27,864 nucleotides of DNA from Solirubrobacter ginsenosidimutans (GCF_027587205.1 NZ_JAPDOD010000085.1:1-27864), one strand, 5' to 3'. Positions 7,430 to 15,401 are shown, numbered from the stretch's first letter. Program-made: numbers and translations. Notes: a model not told the origin generated them from the letters alone.

Positions 7430-7892
7430 TCAGTTGAGCTTGAGCGTGATGACGCCGGTGCGACTGACCTTGAGTCGCTTGGGCAGGCCGGCGAACGCGA
7501 GCCGCCCGACGGGGTGGGCCTTGTGCGTCGGCGGCGCGATTACGGGCGGCGCGAAGTTGGCAGCCGGTGGGAGAGGGTCGGGTTCCGGCGTCGGCGTGGC
7601 GGTCGGCGCCGTCGAGGGTGTGGGCGGTAGACCGGGCCAGGCATCAGTCGCTCCGCTTCGGCACGACCGCCGCCCGCGACGAGCAGCGATCCGTCGAGGA
7701 GACCGACGACGACATGGCCGCTATGCCGGCCGCGGCTGTGATGTCGACCGACGCCTGTCCGCCAACGAGCAGGACGCGGCCGTCCGCGAGCCGGACCGCG
7801 ACAGGCTGGCTGCGCGCAAGCTCCAATCGGCCCGCTGGCGTCCAGCCTTTGAAGTGCGCCGCCTGGCGGCAGTCGCGCTCGTCGAGATGTAG
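7430..7892 (-). pseudogene. Kelch-repeat protein, C-terminal relic with two frameshifts
   Basis: Three successive leftward frames together spell the end of a kelch beta-propeller protein. The first (about 7892-7700) has RSQPVAVRLADGRVLLVGGQ. The second (about 7705-7620) has DGSLLVAGGGRAEAERLMPG, the next kelch strand. The third, from about 7645 to the stop at 7430, has a Pro/Thr linker (STAPTATPTPEPDP) and a short beta-rich tail ending RTGVITLKLN. No single frame spans the gene, so at least two frameshifts have occurred. The upstream part is absent: the start of the F420 nitroreductase gene at 7905 on the other strand lies where the propeller should continue. Kelch proteins of this type are normally exported or surface-located. 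Confidence 0.65.
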
Positions 7893-7904
7893 GTTCTGAC
7901 CAGT

Positions 7905-8375
7905 GTGAGCGCCGCGAAACCCGACAGAGGACGACTTCCTCCCCGGTGGTTCATCCAGCTCGCTTGGGTCATCCATCGTTGCCTGTACCGCTGGACCGGC
8001 GGCCGACGTGGTCTGTGGCGACCGAAGCCCCAGGGTTGGGGTGGCATGCGCCTCACAACGATCGGACGGCGGACGGGACAGGAACGCGCCGTCATGCTCG
8101 GCTACTTCGAGGACGGTCCGAACCTCGTCACCATGGCGATGAACGGCTGGGGCGACGCCGAGCCGGCTTGGTGGCTCAATCTCCAGGCCCATCCCGATGC
8201 GATGGTCGACCTCGTCGACGGTCCTCGGCAGGTCACCGGCCGGGCGGCACAGGGCGAAGAGCGCGAGCGCCTGTGGAGCCGATGGCAACAGACGAACAAG
8301 CACCTCGATGCCTACGCCTCGCGCCGCTCGATGGAGACCGCCGTCGTGATCCTCGAGCCGAAGCGCCAGTCCTAG
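7905..8375 (+). CDS. F420-dependent nitroreductase, Ddn family
   Basis: A 156-residue protein of the deazaflavin (F420)-dependent nitroreductase family, a split-barrel fold that uses F420H2 to reduce quinones, nitro compounds or similar acceptors. Family features are the strand MRLTTIGRRTG, the pattern ERAVMLGYFEDGPNLVTMAM, the turn WGDAEPAWWLNLQAHPDA that contacts the cofactor, and VDGPRQVTGRAA followed by the helix ERERLWSRW. The N-terminus (PPRWFIQLAWVIHRCLYRW) is amphipathic and could touch the membrane, as in mycobacterial Ddn. The start is GTG 7905. TAGGTT at 7890-7895 is a possible -10, leaving a leader of only a few bases. The gene abuts the kelch relic on the opposite strand. Confidence 0.85.
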   Translation: MSAAKPDRGRLPPRWFIQLAWVIHRCLYRWTGGRRGLWRPKPQGWGGMRLTTIGRRTGQERAVMLGYFEDGPNLVTMAMNGWGDAEPAWWLNLQAHPDAMVDLVDGPRQVTGRAAQGEERERLWSRWQQTNKHLDAYASRRSMETAVVILEPKRQS

Positions 8376-8651
8376 GCAGCGCGTGCTGCCCTGCGTCGCG
8401 CAACCGTGTCGGCGTACGAGCCGGCCGCAGAATCGCCGCAATGGACGATTGGCAGCGGTGACGCGGGCCGTGCGCGATGTGGCCAGTTTCGACGCCGGCG
8501 GCAGTTCTTCCCCTGGCGCCCGCGTTGGGCGCCAAGGCGAGCATTCGTCCGGAAGCCGCCGGCGTCGCTGAGGTGGCACCGACTGGTCGAGGCGGTCATG
8601 CGGTTAGGCTTCGCGCCGAGATGAGAGCCATGGGAGTACGTCGGTCGTGAT

Positions 8652-8667
8652 CTGCCTGCGCAGGCAG
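8652..8667. repeat. Perfect 16-bp palindrome before the DUF808 gene
   Basis: CTGCCTGCGCAGGCAG is its own reverse complement. It ends 11 bases before the ATG at 8679, and its right arm runs into GGAAG (8667-8671), the probable ribosome binding site. It could be a dimeric repressor site or an RNA hairpin that hides the binding site. Confidence 0.6.
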
Positions 8668-8678
8668 GAAGACCGCTG

Positions 8679-9605
8679 ATGAGTGCGGGACTCGCGGCGT
8701 TGCTCGATGACGTCGCGGCGATCGCGCGCGCGGCCGCGGCCTCGGTCGACGACGTCGCCGCCGGAGCGAGCCGCGCGAGCGTGAAGGCGGCCGGCGTGAT
8801 CATTGATGACACCGCGGTCACCCCGCGCTATGTCCAGGGCTTCCGGCCCGAGCGCGAGCTGCCGATGATCAAGCGGATCGCCGTCGGCTCGTTGCGCAAC
8901 AAGATCCTGCTGATCCTGCCAGTCGCGCTGGTGCTCAGTGAGTTGCTGCCGTGGCTGCTGAACCCGATCCTGATGATCGGTGGCGTCTACCTGTGCTTCG
9001 AAGGCGCCGAGAAGCTGTGGGAGCTGTTCAGCCCGCACGCCCACGAGGAGGACTCGCCGGCCGCCGCTCAGGGACCCGAGCACGAGGACGCGTTGGTGGC
9101 CAGCGCGATCCGCACGGACTTCATCCTCTCGGCGGAGATCATGGTCATATCGCTCAACGAGGTCGCCGACGAGCCGCTGCTCTCCCGGGCGCTGATCCTG
9201 GTGTTCGTCGCCTTGGCGATCACCGTTGGGGTCTATGGGGTCGTCGCCCTGATCGTGAAGATGGACGATGTCGGGCTGCACCTGGCCACGACTCGGGACG
9301 GGGCGGCCGCGGCGTGCGGTCGCGCCCTCCTGAAGGCGATGCCGGTCGTGTTGTCGGTGCTCGCGAACGTCGGGATCGCCGCGATGCTCTGGGTCGGTGG
9401 GCACATCCTCCTGGTGGGTTTCGACGAGCTCGGCCTTTCGGCGCCCTATGACCTCGTCCATCACCTCGAAGAGGACGTCCACGAAGCGCTCGGCGGTGTT
9501 GCAGCCTGGCTGACCAACACCGCCGCCTCGGCACTGCTCGGAGTCCTCGTCGGCGCGATCGCGGTCGCGATCATGCACCGCTGGGGACCGAAGCGCCGGC
9601 ACTGA
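8679..9605 (+). CDS. DUF808 family membrane protein (YedI-like)
   Basis: A 308-residue inner-membrane protein of the DUF808 family, of which E. coli YedI is a member; the molecular function is unknown. The start MSAGLAALLDDVAAIAR, the region ASRASVKAAGVIIDDTAVTP and the segment RIAVGSLRNKILLILP are hallmark stretches. Several hydrophobic segments follow (around residues 84-112, 170-195, 225-250 and 280-302). ATG 8679 has GGAAG seven bases upstream and a perfect palindrome overlapping it, so expression may be controlled at that point. Length and architecture are those of the complete family member. It stands alone, convergent with the relic at 9641. Confidence 0.9.
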   Translation: MSAGLAALLDDVAAIARAAAASVDDVAAGASRASVKAAGVIIDDTAVTPRYVQGFRPERELPMIKRIAVGSLRNKILLILPVALVLSELLPWLLNPILMIGGVYLCFEGAEKLWELFSPHAHEEDSPAAAQGPEHEDALVASAIRTDFILSAEIMVISLNEVADEPLLSRALILVFVALAITVGVYGVVALIVKMDDVGLHLATTRDGAAAACGRALLKAMPVVLSVLANVGIAAMLWVGGHILLVGFDELGLSAPYDLVHHLEEDVHEALGGVAAWLTNTAASALLGVLVGAIAVAIMHRWGPKRRH

Positions 9606-9640
9606 ACTGGCGCCCGAAGCGTCGCTACGCGCTGCGTGCG

Positions 9641-9928
9641 TCAGTCCTCGTCTCGCTCCTCACCGAACTCGATCGTGGTGAACGCGAGGGACACTTCGGC
9701 TGTGCCGTCCGGCGCCTTGACGATCAGCGTGGCGCGATGCTCGCCGGGTTTGGGCGCGGTGATGAACGCGTCAAGGCCCTGGGCGACCTCGTCGCCGTCG
9801 AGAAGCCAGCGCGCCGCATCGCTGGGCATGGTGCTCGTCGTGGCCGCGCCCCACAGGCGCATCGGACTGGCAGCCGCCAGCGTCTGCCCGTCGCGCGGGG
9901 CGAGGATGCTGACCTCGGGATCATCAGC
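9641..9928 (-). pseudogene. Ig-like C-terminal domain relic
   Basis: The leftward frame between an upstream TAG (9929-9931) and the stop at 9641 reads as the last domain of an exported protein: DDPEVSILAPRDGQTL, then ARWLLDGDEVAQGLDAF, then PKPGEHRATLIV, an Ig/fibronectin-type pattern with the Trp-x-x-Asp-Gly core. An ATG at 9862 exists, but it sits inside the fold, so it is unlikely to be a real start. The N-terminal part of the parent protein is missing. Such domains end secreted peptidases and adhesion proteins; the parent cannot be named. Confidence 0.55.
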
Positions 9929-10298
9929 CTATCCGCACCAAAACCGGTGCGACGTGTCGCACCGCGCGATCCGTGCTCGACCCGCCACGCATGACACGCC
10001 ACAGCCGCGCGATCGAGACCTCCGAGCGCCGCCGGAATCACTCCGATCCTCCGCCACGTGTCCTTGAAGAGGATGTGGGATCCGCACCCTAGGAGGCCTG
10101 CGACGGCGATCCCCTGCGGCGGATGCTCAAACACATCGCCGTCGGTGCCATTCCCGGCGCCAAACGGCACGCTGACGATGCGGGCAACCATGACGGCCTC
10201 ACCCGCCAGCTCATGATCAGTGTCATCTGCGCGTCGCCGTAGACGCAGCCTGCCCGTCAAGGCGCTCCACACGCTGGTCCGCCCCACGCGGTGAGACT
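9929..10298. other. Intergenic, no recognised gene
   Basis: About 370 bp without a convincing frame on either strand. It may contain more of the decayed gene whose end is at 9641, but nothing readable was found. Confidence 0.4.
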
Positions 10299-10327
10299 TT
10301 GCGGCGGGTCTTCGATCGCGTTAGTGT
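10299..10327 (+). promoter_or_regulatory. Promoter of the FG-GAP gene
   Basis: TTGCGG (10299-10304), a 17-bp spacer and TAGTGT (10322-10327), followed by six bases and GTG 10334. The spacing predicts a leaderless transcript and is the main reason to accept GTG 10334 as the start. Almost the same layout is seen before the MFS gene at 25407. Confidence 0.55.
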
Positions 10328-10333
10328 CGACGT

Positions 10334-11950
10334 GTGGAACGCGCGTTATGGCCGCGCTGGGTGCTCCATCGACGGTGTCGTTGGCACGGCATCGGGAAAT
10401 GCGGCGCGGCCACGGGATGCGACGCAGCGGGGCGTGCCCCGGAATCTCCAGTATCCCGCCGCAGTCGGCGATCGCGAGCCGACCGGGTTGCTCGTCGCTT
10501 GGGTCACATCATCGGCAGCGCTGCCCTAGCGCTGGCGCTGTGCACGCCGGCGTTCCTGGTGCCGACCAGCGCGCAGGCCTATCGACTGGTGCGCACGGCT
10601 GTGCCACTGGTTCCCAGCGAGCAGACGAGTTGCTTGGCGATCGCCGATGTCACGGGTGATGGTCACGCTGATGTCGTGGTCGGTGTGGAGTCGTTCGCGG
10701 GGGACAGCGGACGGCTGCTCGTCTTCGCCGGTGACGGGCACGGTGGGCTGGGGTCGCCGACGAGTCTTGACGTCGGAGCTGGGGTGCAGGCTGCCGCGAC
10801 GGCGGATCTCACCGGCGACGGCACTGACGATGTGGTGCTGATCGTGGGCGACGCGACCGTGGTCGTTGACGTGGCGGGCGGGGTGCCTCGGATCCATGCG
10901 CTGCTCGCGTCGTCGGTCAGCGGTCCTCGGGTCCGCGTCTTCGATGTCGATGGCGACCACGCGCTGGATATCGTTGCCCGGGCCGTGGGGGAGGGCTGGA
11001 AAGTGTTCCGCGGCGACGGTCACGGCAACGTCCGGCCGTCGCGGCTCCGCTTGCCCGTCGAGGTCGCAGACATGCTGTCGAACGGGGATTTCAATGGCGA
11101 TGCCCGGCAAGACCTTGTCGCGCTCGTTAGCAACCGCCTCGACGGTCCTCTCGGTGTCCTGCTGGCCCGCGGCAGGGGACGGTTCTCTCCCGCGCTCACG
11201 ATTGCATCCCCGCCGCACGACGGCTATTTCAACTACCTGTTCGCTGCCGCGGACATGGATCGCGATGGCGACTCCGATGTCGTGTCGACGAGCGTCGTGG
11301 GCACGGGATCGCCGTGGACGCTCGGGTTCAATCGCGGGCTCGGGAACGGGCGTTTTGCCGCGCGCAAGCTCGCGTGGGCCGACGATGACCTGCTGAACGG
11401 CCTCGAGATCGGGGATGTCGACGGTGACAGTCGCCCAGATGCGGCGATCGGCGCACAACACGGTTCCGTCTCTCCGAATCTCTTTCGGCACGCCGTCGGA
11501 TGGCTGCAGGGCGATGGGCAGGGCGGGTTCGTTGCGCGCTCGGAGGTCTGGTTCCGTCCCTCTCTTGGCGCCGACCATTCACGGGCCGGAGATCTCGACG
11601 AGGACGGCCGCCTCGACGTCGTGTCGCTGAGCCGCGAGCTCGTGGTTGCCACCGGCCTCGCGCAGCTGCCGCTCGTGGTGGCTGCCCACGCACCTCGACG
11701 AGCGCGGGCGGGTGCCACCTACCACCTCTCGGTCACGTTGCGGACGGCGGCCAGGGTCACGATAAGGCTGATCGACAGCGACCAGGCTTTCGACACGCTC
11801 GCACGTGCGACCTTGGCTGCCGGCGACAGGACGCTGGACGTTCGTTTTCCCGAACGTGGCGGCCTCGGACCAGGCCCGTACATCTTGGAGATTCACGCCT
11901 ACCGGAATCCGGTCACCACGAGCCGCGAGCTGCCGATCCGCGTTCAATGA
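10334..11950 (+). CDS. Exported FG-GAP/VCBS seven-bladed beta-propeller protein
   Basis: A 538-residue protein counted from GTG 10334. Seven calcium-binding-type repeats of the DxDGDxxxD kind begin near residues 105, 158, 204, 252, 307, 361 and 420, about 50 residues apart, each followed by a (V/I)V strand. This is the pattern of an FG-GAP/VCBS seven-bladed propeller as in integrin alpha chains. A C-terminal beta domain of about 90 residues (from 450) carries Tyr/Arg-rich strands and may be Ig-like. A hydrophobic core GSAALALALCTPAFLVP with cleavage after AQA (around 82) shows export, but about 55 residues precede it. An internal TTG (10499) would give a normal signal peptide, yet the promoter points to 10334. 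Likely a surface or secreted binding protein; ligand unknown. It stands alone. Confidence 0.8.
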   Translation: MERALWPRWVLHRRCRWHGIGKCGAATGCDAAGRAPESPVSRRSRRSRADRVARRLGHIIGSAALALALCTPAFLVPTSAQAYRLVRTAVPLVPSEQTSCLAIADVTGDGHADVVVGVESFAGDSGRLLVFAGDGHGGLGSPTSLDVGAGVQAAATADLTGDGTDDVVLIVGDATVVVDVAGGVPRIHALLASSVSGPRVRVFDVDGDHALDIVARAVGEGWKVFRGDGHGNVRPSRLRLPVEVADMLSNGDFNGDARQDLVALVSNRLDGPLGVLLARGRGRFSPALTIASPPHDGYFNYLFAAADMDRDGDSDVVSTSVVGTGSPWTLGFNRGLGNGRFAARKLAWADDDLLNGLEIGDVDGDSRPDAAIGAQHGSVSPNLFRHAVGWLQGDGQGGFVARSEVWFRPSLGADHSRAGDLDEDGRLDVVSLSRELVVATGLAQLPLVVAAHAPRRARAGATYHLSVTLRTAARVTIRLIDSDQAFDTLARATLAAGDRTLDVRFPERGGLGPGPYILEIHAYRNPVTTSRELPIRVQ

Positions 11951-12150
11951 CAGGTCCGCGCGTGGGGCCGTGCGGGGCAGCCATACGGAGCGGTCCGGAC
12001 TCGATCGTCACGGCCCGTGGAACGGCGACCGGCAGGCGCGTGCTAATGCTGGAACCACTGGAATGGACGGGCGAGCGTCATCGCGGCGGCTACGGCGTAA
12101 GCCAACCAGGTCCGTGACCAACTCGCTCGGGCTGATCTTCGGGCCATGGG

Positions 12151-12168
12151 CCTCCCGACTGCGGGAGG
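12151..12168. terminator. GC hairpin, possible bidirectional terminator
   Basis: CCTCCCG-ACTG-CGGGAGG forms a perfect 7-bp stem with a 4-base loop. It lies between the ends of the FG-GAP gene (11950, rightward) and the small membrane protein gene (12251, leftward). No U-tract follows on either strand, so termination is uncertain. Confidence 0.35.
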
Positions 12169-12250
12169 ATCAACGGACCAGTCTCGAGGGTGGCGACCCG
12201 GAGCGCATCGCGTCGCTGCAGGTTCGGCCGGGTTCTGGTTGACCGTCGCC

Positions 12251-12475
12251 CTACTCGTCTCGATTCGTCCCGACGCGGCGCACCACGAAGCGAAGTACCT
12301 GGAGGACGACGATCACCGTCACGGCCCCGATGACGAACCCCTGCGCAGACGCGCCGTCGGCACCGAATACGAGGGCTCCCAGGGCGGCGCCGACGAGGAT
12401 GCACACGGCCAGCAGCACGTCGTCGACCAGCGTGCGTTCCATAAATGGCGGCAACTTGCGCCAAGGCGATCTCAT
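12251..12475 (-). CDS. Small membrane protein with two hydrophobic segments
   Basis: A 74-residue protein from ATG 12475 (MRSPWRKLPPFMER). Two transmembrane segments are clear: VDDVLLAVCILVGAALGALV (residues 17-36) and FVIGAVTVIVVLQVLRFVV (47-65), separated by a short loop, with a basic C-terminus (RRVGTNRDE). The frame is open upstream to 12700 but is rich in Arg/Gly and unlike a real protein, so the shorter start was chosen even though no strong ribosome binding site precedes it. The function is unknown. The DNA downstream contains a GC hairpin. Confidence 0.55.
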   Translation of the reverse strand: MRSPWRKLPPFMERTLVDDVLLAVCILVGAALGALVFGADGASAQGFVIGAVTVIVVLQVLRFVVRRVGTNRDE

Positions 12476-12869
12476 GACGTCGTGGATCGACCGGGAGGAT
12501 GTGTCATTACGAATCCCGCACGCTACCTCGGCGCCTGGCATGAGAGCAATCGGGACTTCACCCTGATCTTTTCGACCGCTTCGCTCATTCGGGGCACCGT
12601 GGACCAGGGCTGTAGATCTCGGCCTTCGCAACCACCAAGCCAAGAGCGTCGGCGATGCGGCGCCAAGTCGGCGGGGGCGGCCATTGACGGAAACGATCAC
12701 GCCAACCTGTGTGCAGAGTGCTGCAAATCGACGGATCGGTGTCGCTCCCCGACACGCGTCCGCAGAGGGGGACTTGGAGAGTCGGTTACGGGCGCGCGAC
12801 CAAACCTGTCGCTAGCCAGATCAGGGTCTGTCAGGTCCGTTCGGAGGGAAGTCCCGAAATGCGGATCGG
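12476..12869. other. Intergenic, no recognised gene
   Basis: About 390 bp without a believable gene. It is slightly less GC-rich than its surroundings. It probably holds the promoter of the small membrane protein and the end of the leftward reductase operon. Confidence 0.4.
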
Positions 12870-13424
12870 CTAGAAGGATTGAGGCGGCGCGAATCGGTAG
12901 TACAGGAGTCCTTGGTCGAGGTCGCGGACGATGTTCACGAGCATGAGGGCGAATGTCTCCGCTGCGGAGGCGAGTTCGAGTGGGCCGGCGTGGAGCGGCT
13001 CCATGCCGATGTCACGAGTGAGTTGCTCGACAGCGACGCGAGCGCCCTCATCGCCCACCCAGATATTGCCGGGCTTTGGCGCGGTTTCAGCTGCCTGCTC
13101 GAGCAGCGCTCCAAAGTTCAGGTTGAAGACCTTCGCTGTCGGCCCGCCTGTCTGCGCCTTTATGTATTCGGCGATTGACGCATAGCCGGCGGGCGGCGCG
13201 GCAGCCATTCGGTTGGTGGCGTCGAGAACGATTTTGCCTTCGAGTCCGGTTACCCGGCCAAGCGCGTCGGGCACCGCCTCGCTCAGCACGGCTACCAAGA
13301 CGACCTCAGCGTCGCTGACGTCGCCGCCGTCACGCCCGAACGTCGTTACGTCGTGCCCCGCTTGTGCCCAGAGTCGCGCGAGCGTTCCGCCAATGGTCCC
13401 GCGGCCTAGCGTTGCGATTTTCAT
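12870..13424 (-). CDS. NAD(P)-binding protein, F420-oxidoreductase-like
   Basis: A 184-residue Rossmann protein from ATG 13424, which has AAGGA nine bases upstream; the ATG 30 bases earlier has none. The motif GRGTIGG in MKIATLGRGTIGGTLA is the dinucleotide loop, followed by VLVAVLSEAVPDAL and the strand IVLDATN. These features and the length match the F420-dependent NADP reductase / NAD(P)-binding superfamily (F420_oxidored domain), although many members act on unknown ketones or imines. The glycine-rich loop has Arg as the second residue (GRG rather than GSG/GAG). It is the second gene of a leftward pair, 75 bp behind the SDR gene, and both are probably under the divergent TetR regulator. 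Confidence 0.8.
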   Translation of the reverse strand: MKIATLGRGTIGGTLARLWAQAGHDVTTFGRDGGDVSDAEVVLVAVLSEAVPDALGRVTGLEGKIVLDATNRMAAAPPAGYASIAEYIKAQTGGPTAKVFNLNFGALLEQAAETAPKPGNIWVGDEGARVAVEQLTRDIGMEPLHAGPLELASAAETFALMLVNIVRDLDQGLLYYRFAPPQSF

Positions 13425-13499
13425 GGTGCTCTTCCTTCTGAATTCGTTGGTCATGTTGTCGAGCGGTGATCGCGGTGCTGACGACCGCCGGCGAGGCGC

Positions 13500-14234
13500 T
13501 CAGATAACCGTGGTGCCGCCGTCGACGACCAGTTCCTGGCCGTTGACGTAGCTCGAGTCGTCCGAGGCGAGGAACAACGCGACGGACGCGATCTCCTCAG
13601 GGCGGCCCATCTTTCCCCGTGGGATCAGGGACTCGAACTGCGCCTTGATCTCGTCGGTCATCACTGCCTGCATCATCGGCGTTTCGACCTGGCCGGGGGT
13701 GAGCACGTTCACCCGGATCTTCCTGTCCCTCAGCTCGGCCACCCACGCCCGCGCGAAGACGGCCAGCACGGCCTTGCTCGCTGCGTATGCACTCCAGTTG
13801 GGGTAGCCCCTGAGTGAGGCGTTTGACCCGGTCATGAAGATCGAGCCTCCGTCGTTGAACAGTCCCAGCGCCTTCTGGACCGTGAACAGCGTGCCGCGCG
13901 CGTTCAGCGAGAAGGCGGCATCGAAGTGCTCCTCGGTGATCTCGGCAAGGCTGCTCGCATGGCCCACGCCGGCACTTGCCCACAGCACGTCGATCGTGCC
14001 CTTCTCCTGCTTGACCGTGTCGAACAGACGGTCCAGATCGTCGAGGTCGGCCGAATCGGCCTGCACGCCGGTCACGTTGCGGCCGATCAGCTCGACGGCT
14101 TCGTCCAGCGCGTCCTTGTGTCGGCCCGAGATGAAGACGTGCGCTCCTTCGTCCACGAACAACTTGGCACCGGCCAGGGCCATGCCACTTGTCGCACCTG
14201 TGATCACCGCGACCTTGCCATCGAGCTTTCCCAT
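13500..14234 (-). CDS. Short-chain dehydrogenase/reductase (SDR)
   Basis: A 244-residue classical SDR starting at ATG 14234 (MGKLDGKVAVITGATSG), with GGAGTG upstream. Motifs are TGATSGM (cofactor loop, with Met in the usual Ile place), a SAGVG variant of NNAG, the active-site YAASK with a Ser in the NASLRG strand before it, and the C-terminal GQELVVDGG. It probably reduces or oxidises an alcohol or ketone with NADP(H) or NAD(H). It forms a leftward pair with the NAD(P)-binding protein and lies back to back with a TetR regulator gene. The intergenic region carries a 24-bp imperfect palindrome, so repression by TetR, relieved by a substrate-like ligand, is likely. Confidence 0.9.
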   Translation of the reverse strand: MGKLDGKVAVITGATSGMALAGAKLFVDEGAHVFISGRHKDALDEAVELIGRNVTGVQADSADLDDLDRLFDTVKQEKGTIDVLWASAGVGHASSLAEITEEHFDAAFSLNARGTLFTVQKALGLFNDGGSIFMTGSNASLRGYPNWSAYAASKAVLAVFARAWVAELRDRKIRVNVLTPGQVETPMMQAVMTDEIKAQFESLIPRGKMGRPEEIASVALFLASDDSSYVNGQELVVDGGTTVI

Positions 14235-14264
14235 ATCACTCCATTCGATTGGTCGTCCCGATGC

Positions 14265-14288
14265 TAAGTACACCGATCCGAGTGCTTA
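14265..14288. promoter_or_regulatory. 24-bp imperfect palindrome, candidate TetR operator
   Basis: The half-sites TAAGTACACCGA and TCCGAGTGCTTA match at 9 of 12 positions when one is reversed. The site lies between the divergent SDR and TetR genes. On the leftward strand it overlaps a possible promoter (TTACGT, 18 bp, TACTTA). On the rightward strand it lies just upstream of the TetR promoter. Location and length are typical of a TetR operator. Confidence 0.55.
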
Positions 14289-14301
14289 ACGTAACAGGTG
14301 G

Positions 14302-14330
14302 TCGCGACTATGCACACCGGTCGGTACCAT
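14302..14330 (+). promoter_or_regulatory. Promoter of the TetR gene
   Basis: TCGCGA (14302-14307), 17 bp, then TACCAT (14325-14330), with seven bases to ATG 14338. This predicts a leaderless transcript. The -35 differs by one base from the TTGCGA/TTGCGG seen before the FG-GAP and MFS genes. Confidence 0.45.
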
Positions 14331-14337
14331 CAGGGCT

Positions 14338-14931
14338 ATGACGGAGTTGGAGAAAGGGCCGCGAGGCCTGCGCCGCGGAAGGGGCGCACGAGAACGCATC
14401 CTCAGCGCTTCACAACAACTGTTCCGCGATCAAGGCATCAACTCCACCGGCATAGACCAGCTCTGCGCGGTGGCAGAGGTGTCCAAACGCACGCTCTACC
14501 AGCACTTCCCGGGCAAGGACGAGTTGATCGCCGAACACCTCCGGCGATTCGATCCCGACATCCTGCCCGAGGTCTTCGACCGCACCGACCTCACACCCCG
14601 CGAACGACTCCTCGCCGCCTTCGACGTCCACGCGCCGCTGTGTCCGTTCATCGCGGCGGCCGTCGAGATCCACGACCCGGGCCACCCGGCACGCGTCTAC
14701 GCCCGCGACTACAAGCAGGCCTTTGCGGCACGGCTCACCGAAACCGCCCGCGAGGCCGGCGCCACCGACCCCGAGCAACTCGGCGAGCAACTGGCACTGC
14801 TCCTGGATGGCGCCTCGGCCCGCAGCCGAGTCCTCGACACCGACACCTTCGCCACCGCCGCCGCCATCGCGGTCGTCCTCATCGACAACGCCATCCCCAC
14901 GGCGGCGGCGCCGCACGGCGCAGGTGTATAG
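14338..14931 (+). CDS. TetR/AcrR family transcriptional regulator
   Basis: A 197-residue TetR-type repressor. Residues 17-63 hold the helix-turn-helix: RERILSASQQLFRDQGINSTG, then LCAVAEVSKRTLYQHFPGKDELI, with the classical TLYxHFxxK recognition helix. The remaining C-terminal helices form the ligand and dimer domain, with a CPFIAAAVEI stretch resembling TetR members that control oxidoreductases. It is divergent from the SDR/NAD(P)-binding pair, the standard arrangement for a local repressor. No ribosome binding site precedes ATG 14338; a -10 box sits seven bases away. Confidence 0.9.
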   Translation: MTELEKGPRGLRRGRGARERILSASQQLFRDQGINSTGIDQLCAVAEVSKRTLYQHFPGKDELIAEHLRRFDPDILPEVFDRTDLTPRERLLAAFDVHAPLCPFIAAAVEIHDPGHPARVYARDYKQAFAARLTETAREAGATDPEQLGEQLALLLDGASARSRVLDTDTFATAAAIAVVLIDNAIPTAAAPHGAGV

Positions 14932-15363
14932 CTGTCGCTGTCGGCCGGAACGGGCGCGTGGGTGGGGGAGGCGCTAAGCCGCATCATCGTCCACACCCTT
15001 CCGGCGTAGCGGCGCCGTACGACTAGGTGGCGAACCCTGCGCGTCGGCGTCCCCGCACTCCGTGTCGCCGGCCACGCGATCAGCGTCAGTCGCTCCAGCA
15101 CGCCCCGAAAATGCGCCTGCACGGACTGCGGGGCGTACAGCAACGTGGAGCCAGCAGCCTTCAATCAACTCCGTCACCCGGCTACCGGGCGTGACAATCA
15201 TGCGATCGACGTCTCTTGGGCCGCCACTTCGAGCACGACTCGAGGCTGCGGACGTCCACCTCCAAGCTCCGTGAGATCGTGGCGACGACGGGAGTCGAGT
15301 CACGTCTCGGCAATCTCATCGCAGCAATACTCCGCTCCCTGACCTCCGAGGATGGTCGGGATG
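14932..15363. other. Intergenic, no recognised gene
   Basis: About 430 bp between the convergent TetR and LuxR-type genes. Several frames are open but show no domain, start signal or typical composition. A hairpin covers the LuxR gene end at its right border. Confidence 0.4.
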
Positions 15364-15401
15364 GCGAATAGGTGTGGGCGTTGTCCGGCCGGGCTATTCG
15401 C
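15364..15401 (-). terminator. Hairpin over the stop codon of the LuxR-type gene
   Basis: GCGAATAG (15364-15371) and CTATTCGC (15394-15401) form a perfect 8-bp stem with a 22-base loop. The TAG stop codon of the leftward gene (15394-15396) lies inside the stem. No U-tract follows, so it may serve mRNA stability rather than termination. Confidence 0.35.

Noticed and set aside
8604..9602. A 332-codon leftward open frame
   Set aside because: It is antisense to the DUF808 gene, which is well supported. No domain was found in the antisense translation.
9641..9862. A 73-residue protein starting at ATG 9862
   Set aside because: The Ig-like fold begins upstream of this ATG, so the short version would lack its first strand. 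Treated as a relic.
10526..11578. A 350-codon leftward open frame
   Set aside because: It is antisense to the FG-GAP gene, whose seven repeats show the coding strand.
12476..12700. N-terminal extension of the small membrane protein
   Set aside because: The additional residues are Arg/Gly/Ser-rich without structure, and the segment appears non-coding. ATG 12475 was preferred.
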